Shown: positions 51,327 through 60,622, numbered from the stretch's first letter. The stretch is DNA of 64,000 nucleotides from Rubrivivax sp. (GCA_026125665.1 JAHCKS010000010.1:34636-98635); one strand, 5' to 3'. Notes: generated from the letters alone by a model not told the origin. Made by a program: numbers and translations.

Positions 51327-52456
51327 GACGTGCTCGTCCCTTCCGGGACCTCGCCGCCTTGGCGATGGTCGTGACCGTGGCAGCGGCAAGCGGCGAGGTG
51401 TACGCACAGGCCTCGCCGCCGCAGGTTCCGCGCGCCGCTGATCCGGCGCCTCGCGACAACGCGCGGGCGGCAGCACGCGCTGCCGCCGGCCACGCCCCGA
51501 ACGCGGCGAGGCCTCTGCTCGATCGGGCGTCCGCGGACACGGCGTCCGCCTCGGCGTGGCAGCGCTCGCGGGAGGGGTGGTTCTGGTACATCGATCCGCC
51601 TGGCGAGGAACCCGAGTCCAAGCCGGTCGCGCCCGAGACGGTTCCGGCCCCTGCGCCTCCGATCAACCCGCCGCCAACCGCGCCGCCGCCCCGCGCGAAG
51701 ACACAGCAGGAAGTCGACCTCGAGGGCTTCGAGGCCTTCAAGCTCGAGTTCGAGCGAGCGCTGAACGCGGCCACCTACAACCCCAGCGAGAACAACGTCA
51801 TCCGCTTCCTGGAGCTCTATGCGCTCGCGCGCCGCAAGGCGTCGGTGCTGGCGGACAACGCCAGCGCGATGGCCGTGCGCATGCCCTGGATCGACGAGAC
51901 GAACTCCGGCAGCCGCCCGACGCTGCCGGCGGCGGTGCGGGCCTACGATTCCATCAAGCAGCAGGACCGCGACCAGCTCATGCGCGAGCTCGCGCAGAGC
52001 CATGGCCTGTACTTCTTCTTCCGCCGCAACTGCGCCTACTGTCACCTGCAGGCGCAGTTGCTCAAGCAGTTCGAGACCAAGTACGGCTTCACCGTGTTCG
52101 CGGTCTCGCTTGACGGCGGCACCTTGGCCGAGTACCCCAATGCGGCGCTGGACAACGGTCTGGCGCGTCTGGTGGCCGACGCGATGGGCGTACCGGCACA
52201 GCACTTCACCGTGCCGGCCGTGGTTCTGGCCAGGCCCGCGACGCGGCAGGTGGTGCCCGTGGGCTTCGGCGTCATGAACATGGACCAGATGGCTGACCGA
52301 ATCGCTCTCGTGGTGCGGGTGCGTGACCAGTCGGCCGCAGCACAGGGCGCCCCGCCGGACGCGCAGGCCATCGCTCGCATACCGCTCAGCGCATCGGCCG
52401 CCGCGGCGCTCAACGGCGCGGCCCCCGGCGTGCCGACGCCCATGGCGCGGCCGTAG
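51323..52456 (+). CDS. traF: TraF-family transfer protein (thioredoxin-like)
   Basis: The 377-residue exported protein has a signal peptide, a Pro-rich linker (APAPPINPPPTAPPP) and a thioredoxin-like C-terminal domain with CxxC in RRNCAYCHLQ (about residue 233). F-type TraF helps folding of TraN/TraU. The start is TTG overlapping traN (TTGA) after GGAGGTG. Some F-type TraF proteins lack the CxxC, while this one keeps it. Confidence 0.87.
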   Translation: MRRARPFRDLAALAMVVTVAAASGEVYAQASPPQVPRAADPAPRDNARAAARAAAGHAPNAARPLLDRASADTASASAWQRSREGWFWYIDPPGEEPESKPVAPETVPAPAPPINPPPTAPPPRAKTQQEVDLEGFEAFKLEFERALNAATYNPSENNVIRFLELYALARRKASVLADNASAMAVRMPWIDETNSGSRPTLPAAVRAYDSIKQQDRDQLMRELAQSHGLYFFFRRNCAYCHLQAQLLKQFETKYGFTVFAVSLDGGTLAEYPNAALDNGLARLVADAMGVPAQHFTVPAVVLARPATRQVVPVGFGVMNMDQMADRIALVVRVRDQSAAAQGAPPDAQAIARIPLSASAAAALNGAAPGVPTPMARP

Positions 52457-52490
52457 CTCTTCCCCTTCGCACCGCCCCGAGGAGAGCCTC

Positions 52491-53942
52491 TTGCGCCGAC
52501 TCTTCAACCGCATCGTCGCGACCGGCCTGATCCTGGCAACGCACGCGATGGGTGCGGCACAAGCCGCGGACTTGAGCCAGCAGATGGCCACCATGTTCGG
52601 CAGCGGCGCGCTGGCCAACGTCACCGGGCCCGGCGCGTACCGCTCGCAGACCCAGAACATCTACGTGGGCGGCGAACTGCAGCTTCGGTTTCCGAGCCGC
52701 AACTACCAGTTCTGGAGTTTCACGATGCCCAGCATCAACGCCGGCTGCGGTGGCGTCGATGCCTACATGGGCAGCTTCAGCCACATCTCGAGCGACCAGT
52801 TCAAGGACATGCTCGAGGCCGTTGCGCGCTCCTACGCAGGGCTGCTGTTCAAGGCGGCGCTCAAGAGCATCAACCCGCTCATCGAGAGCGTGATCGGCGA
52901 CCTGCAGAAGTCGCTCGAGTCGTGGAGCCAGGCCAGTGGCAACACCTGCGCGATGGCCGAGACGATGCTCGATGCGAGCTGGAGCGACAACGGCGTGACC
53001 TCGCGCAGCCAGTGCGTGCAGTACGCGATGGCGCAGTACGGCGAAGACCGCGCCGCGGCCGAGCAGCGATGCCGCCGTGGCACGGCGGGGCCGAATGCCG
53101 ACGCGCGCAGCTCAGCCAATCCGGCGGTGCGCGAGCTTGCCGATCGCGACATCAACATCGTCTGGGAGGCGCTGCGCGGCTCCAGTCTGCCCAGCGACGA
53201 GAAGACGGTGTTCATGAACATCGCCGGCACGGTCGTCGTCTTCAAGGCCGCCAACAACGGCGACGCCCCACGCTCGCCCGTGGAACACAGTGCCTCCATC
53301 GACTCGCTGGCCGTGCTGCTGCACGGCAACGCCCCCGATCCGAACGACTCGCTCGTGCGTATCGACAACTGGCTCGCCTGCGACAGCGACGAGTGCCTCA
53401 ATCCCACCGCCGCGCCGGCCACGATCACGCCGTTCACCACGCACGTGCGCACGATGCTGGCCGGCATCCGAGACGCCGTGGTGGCTCGCACGCCGCTCAC
53501 CGCGGCGCAGATCCAGTTCGTCAACATGACGAACGTCCCCGTGTACCGCATGCTCGCGGTGGGCTACACGGGCAGTTCCGCGGCCGGCGATTCCGATCTC
53601 GTGGACCTGCTCATCGAGCGATACGCCAAGGTCATCGCCTACGACTACGCCTACACCTTCATGCGCCGCGCCCTGAAGGATCTGCGCGTGTACCTGGGCA
53701 TGGCTCGCCTGCGCAACCGCGTCGAAGAAACCCAGTCCAGGAAGATGATGGACAACGTGGACCGGCTGATGACCGAGGTCGAAGCCGAGCACAGCAAGGC
53801 GCTGGCCCGAGTGCGTGACGCCAACGCCGTCGTCGAGCAGCTCATGCAGCTCGAACGCAACATGCGTGCGTCGCTGCCCGGCAGCATCCGCGGCATGCTG
53901 GATCTGAGCTCGCTCATGCGCGGTGGCGTCACGCGCAACTAG
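52491..53942 (+). CDS. traH: TraH-family transfer protein
   Basis: The 483-residue periplasmic protein starts TTG (CGAGGAG upstream) with a signal peptide (GLILATHAMGAAQA). Typical TraH sequence follows: LSQQMATMFGSGALANVTGPGAYRSQTQNIYVGG, SINAGCGGVDAYMGSFSHIS, and a C-terminal coiled region (KMMDNVDRLMTEVEAEHSKAL). TraH is needed for pilus assembly in F-type systems. Followed by traG after 45 bases. Confidence 0.92.
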   Translation: MRRLFNRIVATGLILATHAMGAAQAADLSQQMATMFGSGALANVTGPGAYRSQTQNIYVGGELQLRFPSRNYQFWSFTMPSINAGCGGVDAYMGSFSHISSDQFKDMLEAVARSYAGLLFKAALKSINPLIESVIGDLQKSLESWSQASGNTCAMAETMLDASWSDNGVTSRSQCVQYAMAQYGEDRAAAEQRCRRGTAGPNADARSSANPAVRELADRDINIVWEALRGSSLPSDEKTVFMNIAGTVVVFKAANNGDAPRSPVEHSASIDSLAVLLHGNAPDPNDSLVRIDNWLACDSDECLNPTAAPATITPFTTHVRTMLAGIRDAVVARTPLTAAQIQFVNMTNVPVYRMLAVGYTGSSAAGDSDLVDLLIERYAKVIAYDYAYTFMRRALKDLRVYLGMARLRNRVEETQSRKMMDNVDRLMTEVEAEHSKALARVRDANAVVEQLMQLERNMRASLPGSIRGMLDLSSLMRGGVTRN

Positions 53943-53987
53943 GCGCGAACGCGGGTTGGACCAGGCGGAGAGGGAGGGCCAGGACAC

Positions 53988-56906
53988 GTGAACGTGTACG
54001 CCTACGGCAACGTCGACTCGCTGCACGGCATCTTTAACGCCATCGCGATGATCATGGGCAGCGACGACTTCGCGGCCATGGTGCGCCTGGCCGTGGTGAT
54101 CGGCTTTGCCGTGGTGGCCACGCTCGCCGCGTTCCCGGGGCAGCTGCAGAAGGGCTGGAACTGGTTCATCGCGGTGGCCGTCATCACGTCGGTGATGCTG
54201 GTGCCGAAGACCACCGTGACCATCGAGGACCGCACCGGGGCCCAGGCCCCCGTCGTCGTGGCCAACGTTCCCTGGACCCTGGCGCTGCTCGCGCACGTGA
54301 AGTCGGCGATCGGCGCCACGCTCACCGAGGCCTTCGAGACGGCATTCCAGACGATACCGAGCGCCACGCGGGCGCTGCCGGCCGAACTGAGTTACCAGCA
54401 GCACGGCATGATGTTCGGCTCCCGCCTCGTGGCGGCGACGCGGGATGCGGTGCCGGTCTCGCAGTACGACAGCACGGATCTCACCAACTACATCCGCAGC
54501 TGCGTGCTGCCCGAACAGGGGCGCGTGTACAGCGCCGACCAGTGGGCCGAGTCGCGCCGACTCGTCGACCAGATGGGGGCGACGAACCCGGCCCTGTCTG
54601 CCGGCTACCACGACCCGGGTAACGGCTGGCGCCTCGTCGTCGCGCCTTGCCCCCAGGTGTGGCTCGCGTTGCAGGGCCGGCTGAACACCGCAGCGCTCAA
54701 CTCGATCCGCAAGGCCGCTGCGTCGCTGGACCCGGCGCTCTTCCAGCAGAACGCCGCCGCCGCGGTGGCCAAGGTGGAAGCCTCAACCCCGGCGGCCTAC
54801 GCCAAGGCGTCCCTGGCCGCAGCGGGTGCCACTTCGGCGGACATCATGCTGCAGAACATCCTCATCAACGCCACGGCCGACGCGGCGGCGCTGCAGGGGG
54901 CGGCGCTCAACGATCCGGCCACCCTGCTGATGGCCAACATGCGCACGCAGGCCGTGGCACAGATGAACGCCGGCAACATGGTGCAGGGTCGCATCGCCGA
55001 GGAGGCGCTGCCGCTCGTTCGCAACATCACCGAGGCGATCCTGTTCGCGGCGTTCCCGGTCCTCGTGATCCTGCTCGTGGCCTCGGAGCCACGTGCGATG
55101 GGCGGGCTCTTCAAGGGGTACGTCTACACGCTCGTCTGGGTGGAGCTGTGGCCGCCCATGTTCGCCATCGTGAACTACCTGCAGACGCTGGAGGCGGCCA
55201 AGCAGCTCGCGGCAGCCGCGCTCACCTCTACCGGGCCGGGGCTCGCGATCTCGACGGCGAGCGCCGTCTACGCCACGTCGGTGTCGAGCCTGTCCACGGC
55301 GGCGTGGATGGTGACGTTCGTGCCGGTGATCGCGGCGGCATGCCTGTTCGGCTTCGACAAGATGATGGCCATCACCGGCGCCACGGCGGGTGGCCAGAAG
55401 GCTGCTCAGGGCGAAGCCGCGGCCGGCACCAAGGGCAACACGGCGATGGGCAACGTGAGCTTCATGCAGCAGCAGCTCGCGGCCTATCGGTCCGAGCCGA
55501 TGATGCACCGCGCAGAGGCCGCGGGCGGAGTGGAGTTTGGCGCCTTCGGCGTGGCGCTGCTGTCGCAGTTCCGAGAGGCATCGGCGCCGGTGACGCTCGA
55601 GCACACGGCCGCGATCACGCGCGGTATGGCCACCGAGGCCTCGGCGTCCATCGCTGCCGCGCAACGCAGCGCCAAGGCGTACGAGTCGAGCGTCGATGCG
55701 GCGTTCGGCGCGGCGCGTACAGCGACGCAGGGCTATCAGGTGGAGACATCGCGCCGGCTCGGGTTCGACTTGAGCACGCTGGGCAGCAACGGCCTTGCGC
55801 AGTCGGAGATCGACCAGGAGGCACGCGCGATCTCGGAGCGCTTCGGGATCACGGATTCGTCCGCCGTGTCACGCGCCCTCGGCATCGGCACCCACGGGCT
55901 GCCTATCCCGCTTGTCAGAGCGGAAGGCTCCACCGGTGCTTCGGAGCAGCTGCAGGCGGCGATCGACTCAACCGCTCGCAGGCTGCGCAGCGCCGGCTTC
56001 GAGCGCAAGCGGGCCTTCGCGGAGGAGTTCAAGTCCGCCGACGGGTTTGCCGAGGCGCGCGCTGCCAGCCGCGGGGCGGCAGAGCGGGTGGAAAGCAGCT
56101 TGCGCGAGGCCACGGGGTACCGCGAGACGGAGGCGCGCGACCTGGTGCGCGGCCAGCAGCTTGCCGCCAGAGCCGAAGCTGCCGAGCGCTTCGCGCGGCA
56201 GTCGACGGCGCGCTGGAACAACCTGCTGGACCAATACGCCCGCGCGGAGCATGGCGTCAGCGTGCACGACGGCGTGGCCGACCCGCGCCAGTGGCAGCGG
56301 ATCGTGCGCTCATTCATCGAGAGCGGGTCGGTTCGCGGCGACACCGACGACGGCCGCACGATGTGGATCCCGCCCGACCCGGGCATTGGGCCCAATCACG
56401 TCACCCGCAGGGACACCGGCCTGCAAGGTGTGATCGAGGGCGGCGCCGCGCACCTCGAGCAAGCGGGCGCCGCCGTTGTCGGGCAAGGTCAGGGCGGCGT
56501 AGCAGCCGCGGCGGCGGCCCATGGCGAACGCGAGACCGCCCGCGAGCGCAGCCTGGGCGTGTCGCCCCGGGCGGGCGTCGGCGGTGCGGCCGTGATCACG
56601 AGGGTCAAGCAGGGCCAGGCGGCGGCAGCGCTGGCCGCCCATGAGAGTCAATCCGCGATGGCGGCAGGCCGAGGACAGGCTCAGGTGCGGCTCGACAACC
56701 GGGCTGCCCAGACAGGCACGGCGCACGGGCTGACCGGCGAAGGCAGCGCGAAAGCGAGGCACGGCCGGCATGGCGCGGCCGCCAAGCCCTTCACCGCCGA
56801 GGCGGCCGCGGCTAGAGAAGCGGACGAAAGGGCACGGTCCGATCTGGGCAAGGCGCAGATTCCGACCGGCACGACGCCGAAGGCCCCCGGCGGACTCCGT
56901 CAGTAG
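53988..56906 (+). CDS. traG: TraG-family transfer protein
   Basis: The 972-residue protein has the TraG_N domain (VYAYGNVDSLHGIFNAIAMIM, FPVLVILLVASEPRAMGGLFKGYVYTLVW, LWPPMFAIVNYL) with about five transmembrane helices in residues 1-480. The cytoplasmic/periplasmic C-terminal part is Ala/Glu-rich helix and low-complexity sequence. In F, TraG functions in pilus assembly and, through its C-terminus, mating-pair stabilisation/entry exclusion. Start GTG at 53988. This ends the mating-pair block. Confidence 0.92.
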   Translation: MNVYAYGNVDSLHGIFNAIAMIMGSDDFAAMVRLAVVIGFAVVATLAAFPGQLQKGWNWFIAVAVITSVMLVPKTTVTIEDRTGAQAPVVVANVPWTLALLAHVKSAIGATLTEAFETAFQTIPSATRALPAELSYQQHGMMFGSRLVAATRDAVPVSQYDSTDLTNYIRSCVLPEQGRVYSADQWAESRRLVDQMGATNPALSAGYHDPGNGWRLVVAPCPQVWLALQGRLNTAALNSIRKAAASLDPALFQQNAAAAVAKVEASTPAAYAKASLAAAGATSADIMLQNILINATADAAALQGAALNDPATLLMANMRTQAVAQMNAGNMVQGRIAEEALPLVRNITEAILFAAFPVLVILLVASEPRAMGGLFKGYVYTLVWVELWPPMFAIVNYLQTLEAAKQLAAAALTSTGPGLAISTASAVYATSVSSLSTAAWMVTFVPVIAAACLFGFDKMMAITGATAGGQKAAQGEAAAGTKGNTAMGNVSFMQQQLAAYRSEPMMHRAEAAGGVEFGAFGVALLSQFREASAPVTLEHTAAITRGMATEASASIAAAQRSAKAYESSVDAAFGAARTATQGYQVETSRRLGFDLSTLGSNGLAQSEIDQEARAISERFGITDSSAVSRALGIGTHGLPIPLVRAEGSTGASEQLQAAIDSTARRLRSAGFERKRAFAEEFKSADGFAEARAASRGAAERVESSLREATGYRETEARDLVRGQQLAARAEAAERFARQSTARWNNLLDQYARAEHGVSVHDGVADPRQWQRIVRSFIESGSVRGDTDDGRTMWIPPDPGIGPNHVTRRDTGLQGVIEGGAAHLEQAGAAVVGQGQGGVAAAAAAHGERETARERSLGVSPRAGVGGAAVITRVKQGQAAAALAAHESQSAMAAGRGQAQVRLDNRAAQTGTAHGLTGEGSAKARHGRHGAAAKPFTAEAAAAREADERARSDLGKAQIPTGTTPKAPGGLRQ

Positions 56907-57217
56907 GAGTGGAACTCATCGGAACGAATCATCAGCTCGTTCCCGACAACGCCGATGCTGCGGGTCGAATGCTGCAAACCGATGTCGCTTGCCAGGTCGT
57001 CGACCGAACCGCTGCCGGCCAACGGTGTGCGCAAGTCGACCGCGGCTTCGCGAGAGGCATCGCGCCCGTCGGCGAAACCTTGGTGCGCTGCCGCCAAGCC
57101 GATGCAGTCGGCCATCGAGACGCCTGCCGGCGGCAATCCGACTGCCACCCGGGCGAAGTCGACGGCACGCTTCAAGCCGCCAACCAGCGCGCCTGCGAGC
57201 CTCGAAATCGCCTCCAC
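56900..57217 (-). CDS. Small hypothetical protein, tail-to-tail with traG
   Basis: The 105-residue protein begins GTG (SD GAGGGA 8 bases upstream) and ends 7 bases inside traG on the opposite strand. A hydrophobic stretch (LAGALVGGLKRAVDFARVAVGLPPAGV) precedes a polar tail. No family is recognised. Its opposite orientation suggests separate control, perhaps as a surface-exclusion or regulatory gene; that is speculation. Confidence 0.45.
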   Translation of the reverse strand: MEAISRLAGALVGGLKRAVDFARVAVGLPPAGVSMADCIGLAAAHQGFADGRDASREAAVDLRTPLAGSGSVDDLASDIGLQHSTRSIGVVGNELMIRSDEFHSY

Positions 57218-57335
57218 CTCACATCCCTCAGCCTGACCTTCGACGGATCCTACACCCGGGCAGCGTCATGCCTGCGGGGTGGCGGCGGCGAGCCGGCCCG
57301 CTCGTCACTCTGACGCTAGAAGGACGTTGCACCAA

Positions 57336-58430
57336 GTGCCTACCTCGTTCTCTCGATCGCGTTGGTGCTCGTTCCGGGCCGCGTGGCGGGGCTTGCTGAA
57401 TGGGGCCAGGCGAGCCCTGGTGCCCGAGCCGCTCGCGATCGACCGATTGCCGAGCCGGCTGCCAGGCGATCCTGCCGCTGCCGAGCCTGCCGCTGGCATG
57501 GCCGGCGAAGTGCTGTTCCTGCGCGCCGCCTTGCACGACTTGCTGCTGGACCGACGCAAGGAGCGTCGCTCGCGCAACCTGCGCGCCTGCCTGTACTTCC
57601 TCATCTTCGCGCTCCCGTTCGCTTTCTACGCGGCGCTGTGGGCACGCTCCGCGGGGTGGCTGCGCGTTGGGCCTTCCACCGACGTGGTGGGAGTGGTGCG
57701 CATCGAGGGCGAGATGGCGGACGGCAATGCTGCCTCGGCCGAGCGCGTGCTGCCGGCGCTGAGAAAGGCGTTCGAGTCGGATCGGGTCAAGGCGCTCGTG
57801 CTTTCGATCGATAGCCCGGGCGGCGCTCCGCTCGAGGCCGAGCGCATCTTCTCGGCGATCGAAGCCTGGAGAGCGACCCATCCGAAACCGGTGGTGGCCG
57901 TCATCAACAACCTCGGCGCCTCGGCGGCGTACATGGTGGCGCTGCACACCGATTGCATCTATGCCGGGCGCTACAGCCTCGTGGGTTCGGTGGGCGCGAT
58001 CCTGTCGGGCTGGGACGCGCACGAGGCACTGGCGCGCCTGGGTATCACACAGCGTGTCTACGCATCGGGCGAGCTGAAGTCGATGATGAACCCGTTCGTC
58101 GCCATGAGCCCGCAGGCCGACGCCAAGGCGAAGGAGCTGGTGGAGCAGATGGGCCGGGCCTTCGCGCGCGACCTGGCTCGCCAGCGCGGGGCCAGGCTCG
58201 CGCAGGGCGTGAACCTGGTCAGTGGCGGCGTCTGGGGCGGCGAGGAAGCCCAGCGCCTGGGCCTTGTCGACGAAGTGGCCACGCTCGATCAGGTACTCAA
58301 GGCGCGCTGGCCGAAGCTGCGCACGCACGAGTTCGGGCCCGGCTCGGCCGGGTTGCCATTCGCGCAGGCCGCCGGTCGCTGGCTGGCACAGGCGCTGGCC
58401 GCGGCGCAGCGGCCGGTCCAGCTGTGGTGA
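57336..58430 (+). CDS. SppA/S49-family peptidase
   Basis: The 364-residue membrane peptidase has an N-terminal transmembrane segment (ACLYFLIFALPFAFYAALW; near 90) and one S49 catalytic domain: VVRIEGEMADGNAAS, VLSIDSPGGAPLEAERI, NNLGASAAYMVALHTDCIYAGRYSLVGSVGA (nucleophile Ser), LKSMMNPFVAMSPQA (Lys near). Such genes are found in several ICEs after traG. Likely substrates are signal-peptide remnants or membrane proteins. Start GTG near 57336 is tentative because the frame extends further upstream. Confidence 0.85.
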   Translation: MPTSFSRSRWCSFRAAWRGLLNGARRALVPEPLAIDRLPSRLPGDPAAAEPAAGMAGEVLFLRAALHDLLLDRRKERRSRNLRACLYFLIFALPFAFYAALWARSAGWLRVGPSTDVVGVVRIEGEMADGNAASAERVLPALRKAFESDRVKALVLSIDSPGGAPLEAERIFSAIEAWRATHPKPVVAVINNLGASAAYMVALHTDCIYAGRYSLVGSVGAILSGWDAHEALARLGITQRVYASGELKSMMNPFVAMSPQADAKAKELVEQMGRAFARDLARQRGARLAQGVNLVSGGVWGGEEAQRLGLVDEVATLDQVLKARWPKLRTHEFGPGSAGLPFAQAAGRWLAQALAAAQRPVQLW

Positions 58431-58471
58431 GCACACCCACGCCGGCGCTCGTGCACCACCGGGGGAGAACC

Positions 58472-59134
58472 TTGAGAGTCTCGAACACCGCCGAGCGTCG
58501 GCGCACGCACTGGGCCGCCGCTTGGCCCGGGATCGGAGTGCCGCGTTGGTCCGCAGCCATCGGCGCCGCGGCTCTCATCACTGTGGCCTCCTGCGGCGGT
58601 GGCGGCGACAGTGGCGGGTCCAACCTGCTTGCAGGCTACGGGCCCGCAAACCCAAGCGCCTGCCCCAAGGCGGCGCTTGACGACGTCTGGCTGGACAAGC
58701 GCTTGCCGTGCCTGGCGGCTGATCAGAAGTTCATTCGCAACAGCGCCGGTGCAACCGGTGCCTTTGCAGACCGCGCCTACATCTTCGGGCAACAAGTGCT
58801 GGATGGCAGCCTCATCAACGTGCTCGGTGCGAACAAGCTGCGCTACTTCAAGCACGCCGTGTGCGTCAAGGGCGCTCCGGAGAACGTGGCACCGATCACT
58901 TTGGCCGTGGACCTCGAGGTGGCCGTGGGCATCAACCTGCTGGCAAACGGCAAGGGCTTCTACCCGCCGGGCGTGGCGGGCAGCACCTTCCAGTACGGTG
59001 GCCTTGCGGACGCGAACACGCTCCAGATCGCCTGCAGCCCGGCGACCCACCCGATCATCGTGAGCTACGCCAGCGGCCGAATCGAGAGCGTCAACGCGGC
59101 GGCGTTGGCCGCGACGCAGGTCTTCGACCGGTAG
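58472..59134 (+). CDS. Putative lipoprotein following the S49 peptidase
   Basis: The 220-residue protein has a lipobox (ITVASCGGGGDSGG; about residue 44). The mature part is unfamiliar (ACPKAALDDVWLDKRLPCL, KLRYFKHAVCVKGAPENVAPITLAVDLEVAV), with paired Cys. TTG at 58472 has GGGGGAG upstream; a GTG at 58427 overlaps the peptidase stop (GTGA) and is the alternative. It might be an entry-exclusion or surface protein of the ICE, which is inference from location. Confidence 0.6.
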   Translation: MRVSNTAERRRTHWAAAWPGIGVPRWSAAIGAAALITVASCGGGGDSGGSNLLAGYGPANPSACPKAALDDVWLDKRLPCLAADQKFIRNSAGATGAFADRAYIFGQQVLDGSLINVLGANKLRYFKHAVCVKGAPENVAPITLAVDLEVAVGINLLANGKGFYPPGVAGSTFQYGGLADANTLQIACSPATHPIIVSYASGRIESVNAAALAATQVFDR

Positions 59135-59294
59135 GGACATCCGTGCGCGTCGTTGTGCATCGGGCGCGCATCGGCGCTGCCGCCAATGCGCGCGCCCTGG
59201 CCAGGGCAAGCCGCTGGCCTGGCTCGCGTGGCCGGCGGCGGTGCTTGCAGGCGCGCCAGGGCACAGGTCCCTGGCAGGCGTTGCACGCGCTCAT

Positions 59295-59690
59295 TCAGTC
59301 CATGGACAAGGCGTCGATGATCGGGCAAGGACTGCCGTCGCCGCCGGTGCCGCACCGGTGGACCAGATCCGTCAACGCCCTGCGTATCGCCCGCAGGTCG
59401 GTCAGCTTGTCCTCGATGAGCCGAAGCTTGTGCGTCGCCAGGTCACGTGTCTCGGCGCAGGCATGGGTCTCGTCGAGCTGAAGCAGGTTGCCGATCTCCT
59501 CGAGCGTGAACCCCAGGGTCTGCGCACGCCTGATGAAGCGAACGCGGCGGAGCGCGTCGCCGGCGTAACGGCGGTGCCCGTGCGCTGGCTTGTCCGGCTG
59601 CGGCAGGAGTCCGCGGCGGTGGTAGTAGCGGATCGTCTCCACGTGCACCGCGGCCTCAACGGCCAGGGCGCCTATTGTCAGCCCGGACAT
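59295..59690 (-). CDS. merR: MerR-type mercury-responsive regulator
   Basis: The 131-residue protein has the MerR N-terminal winged helix (LTIGALAVEAAVHVETIRYYHRRGLLPQPDKP) and the three conserved mercury-binding cysteines at residues 78, 113 and 122. The 35- and 9-residue spacing between them is the same as in Tn501 MerR (82/117/126). It should repress and, with Hg(II), activate the divergent merT promoter by DNA distortion. The frame is open to 60056, but ATG at 59690 matches the family start. Confidence 0.92.
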   Translation of the reverse strand: MSGLTIGALAVEAAVHVETIRYYHRRGLLPQPDKPAHGHRRYAGDALRRVRFIRRAQTLGFTLEEIGNLLQLDETHACAETRDLATHKLRLIEDKLTDLRAIRRALTDLVHRCGTGGDGSPCPIIDALSMD

Positions 59691-59702
59691 TGCGCGAACC
59701 CC

Positions 59703-59734
59703 TTGACTCCGTAGCGTGGTACGGACTCTAGACT
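59703..59734 (+). promoter_or_regulatory. MerR-controlled promoter of merT
   Basis: TTGACT (-35, 59703-59708) and TAGACT (-10, 59729-59734) are separated by 20 bases, longer than the usual 17 and typical of MerR-family promoters. The spacer holds a dyad: CCGTA ... TACGG. This is the expected MerR operator. Confidence 0.85.
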
Positions 59735-59766
59735 GCGCGGCATCGAAGAGGTTCACACAGGACACG

Positions 59767-60114
59767 ATGCCGGTATTCGGGTTCAAGGGTTCGCTGACCG
59801 GCGGCGTGCTGTCGGCCGTCGGCGCGTCGGTGTGCTGCGTCGCGCCGCTCGCGCTTGTGGCGCTTGGCGTGGGTGGGGCCTCGGTCGCCAGCCTTACCGC
59901 GCTGGAGCCGCTGCGGCCGTGGCTGACGGTCGCGACGCTCGCCTTCCTCGGCCTGGCGTGGCGGCGGCTGTACGTGCAGGCCCGGGAGTGCGCGCCCGGC
60001 ACGGCTTGCGCCGACCCGGGCGTGTCCGCGCGCCAGCGCACGATCTTCTGGCTCATCGCCGCCGCGGCGCTGGTGCTGCTGTCGGTCCCCTGGCTGGCCC
60101 CGTACTTCCTTTGA
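59767..60114 (+). CDS. merT: Mercuric transport protein MerT
   Basis: The 115-residue inner-membrane protein has three hydrophobic segments, a vicinal cysteine pair in the first (Cys23-Cys24: GASVCCVAPLA), and a second cysteine pair in the loop (CAPGTAC; residues 75 and 81). That is the MerT organisation for handing Hg(II) across the membrane to MerA. Start ATG at 59767; the mer promoter lies just upstream. Confidence 0.93.
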   Translation: MPVFGFKGSLTGGVLSAVGASVCCVAPLALVALGVGGASVASLTALEPLRPWLTVATLAFLGLAWRRLYVQARECAPGTACADPGVSARQRTIFWLIAAAALVLLSVPWLAPYFL

Positions 60115-60125
60115 GGAACCTTGCC

Positions 60126-60404
60126 ATGCGCCGCCGGATCGCCTTGTTGCTGCTGGCCACCGCGTCCCTCGCCGCGGCGGCGGCCACCTCGCAGACCGCT
60201 GTGCTGGACCTGCGCAACATGACCTGCGGGCTGTTCGCCGTCACCGTGCGCAAGTCGCTCGAGAAGGTGCCGGGTGTCAGCCAGGCGCGCGTCGACTACG
60301 CGCGCAAGACCGCCACCGTCACCTTCGATGCCGGGCAGACGAACGCCGAGGCGCTGGTCAAGGCGACGACGGACGCCGGCTTCCCTTCGTCGGTGCGCCC
60401 GTGA
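60126..60404 (+). CDS. merP: MerP-like periplasmic heavy-metal-binding protein lacking the second cysteine
   Basis: The 92-residue protein has a signal peptide (LLLLATASLAAAAATSQ) and an HMA domain. The normal motif is MTCxxC; here it is MTCGLF, so Cys34 is present but position 37 is Phe. The rest (VTVRKSLEKVPGVSQARVDYARKTATVTFDAGQT) is well conserved. It may bind Hg(II) differently or be impaired. ATG at 60126, 12 bases after merT. Confidence 0.88.
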   Translation: MRRRIALLLLATASLAAAAATSQTAVLDLRNMTCGLFAVTVRKSLEKVPGVSQARVDYARKTATVTFDAGQTNAEALVKATTDAGFPSSVRP

Positions 60405-60622
60405 CGACTGCCGCCCCCCTCCTCGAATCGGTGCTGACCTGCCCGCGTTGCGGGCATGCCCGCACGGAGCGCATGCCGACCGATGCCTGCCAGTTCTTCT
60501 ACGAGTGCGAGCACTGCAAGGCGATGCTGCGCCCCCTGCCCGGTGACTGCTGCGTGTACTGCTCGTACGGCTCGGTGAAGTGCCCGCCGGTGCAGATGCA
60601 GCGCGGGTGCTGCGGCGACTGA
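60401..60622 (+). CDS. GDCCVxC-domain protein of the mer operon
   Basis: The 73-residue protein has two cysteine clusters, CPRCGHARTERMP and GDCCVYCSYGSVKCPP, the GDCCVxC domain common in mer operons, often after merP or merA. It overlaps merP by GTGA. Function is uncertain; cysteines suggest metal binding. No merA follows, so this mer locus lacks mercuric reductase within the window. Confidence 0.88.
   Translation: MTTAAPLLESVLTCPRCGHARTERMPTDACQFFYECEHCKAMLRPLPGDCCVYCSYGSVKCPPVQMQRGCCGD

Larger units (their letters stand above)
23605..59134. mobile_element. Integrative conjugative element (F/SXT-type transfer), right end unresolved
   Basis: The left end is the tRNA-Lys repeat. It contains an integrase, two insertion sequences, DUF4400-TraD-TraI (MobH relaxase), a divergent spacer, and a complete-looking F/SXT-type mating-pair operon (pilin-like to TraG), then S49 peptidase and lipoprotein genes. 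SXT/R391-type and related ICEs share MobH TraI, SXT/TOL-type TraD, DUF4400 and the same transfer-gene order, but this one carries extra genes at the operon start. The stated end (59134) is only the last gene I can link to the backbone. The mer/copper genes that follow may be cargo, in which case the element continues past 64,000. Confidence 0.8.
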
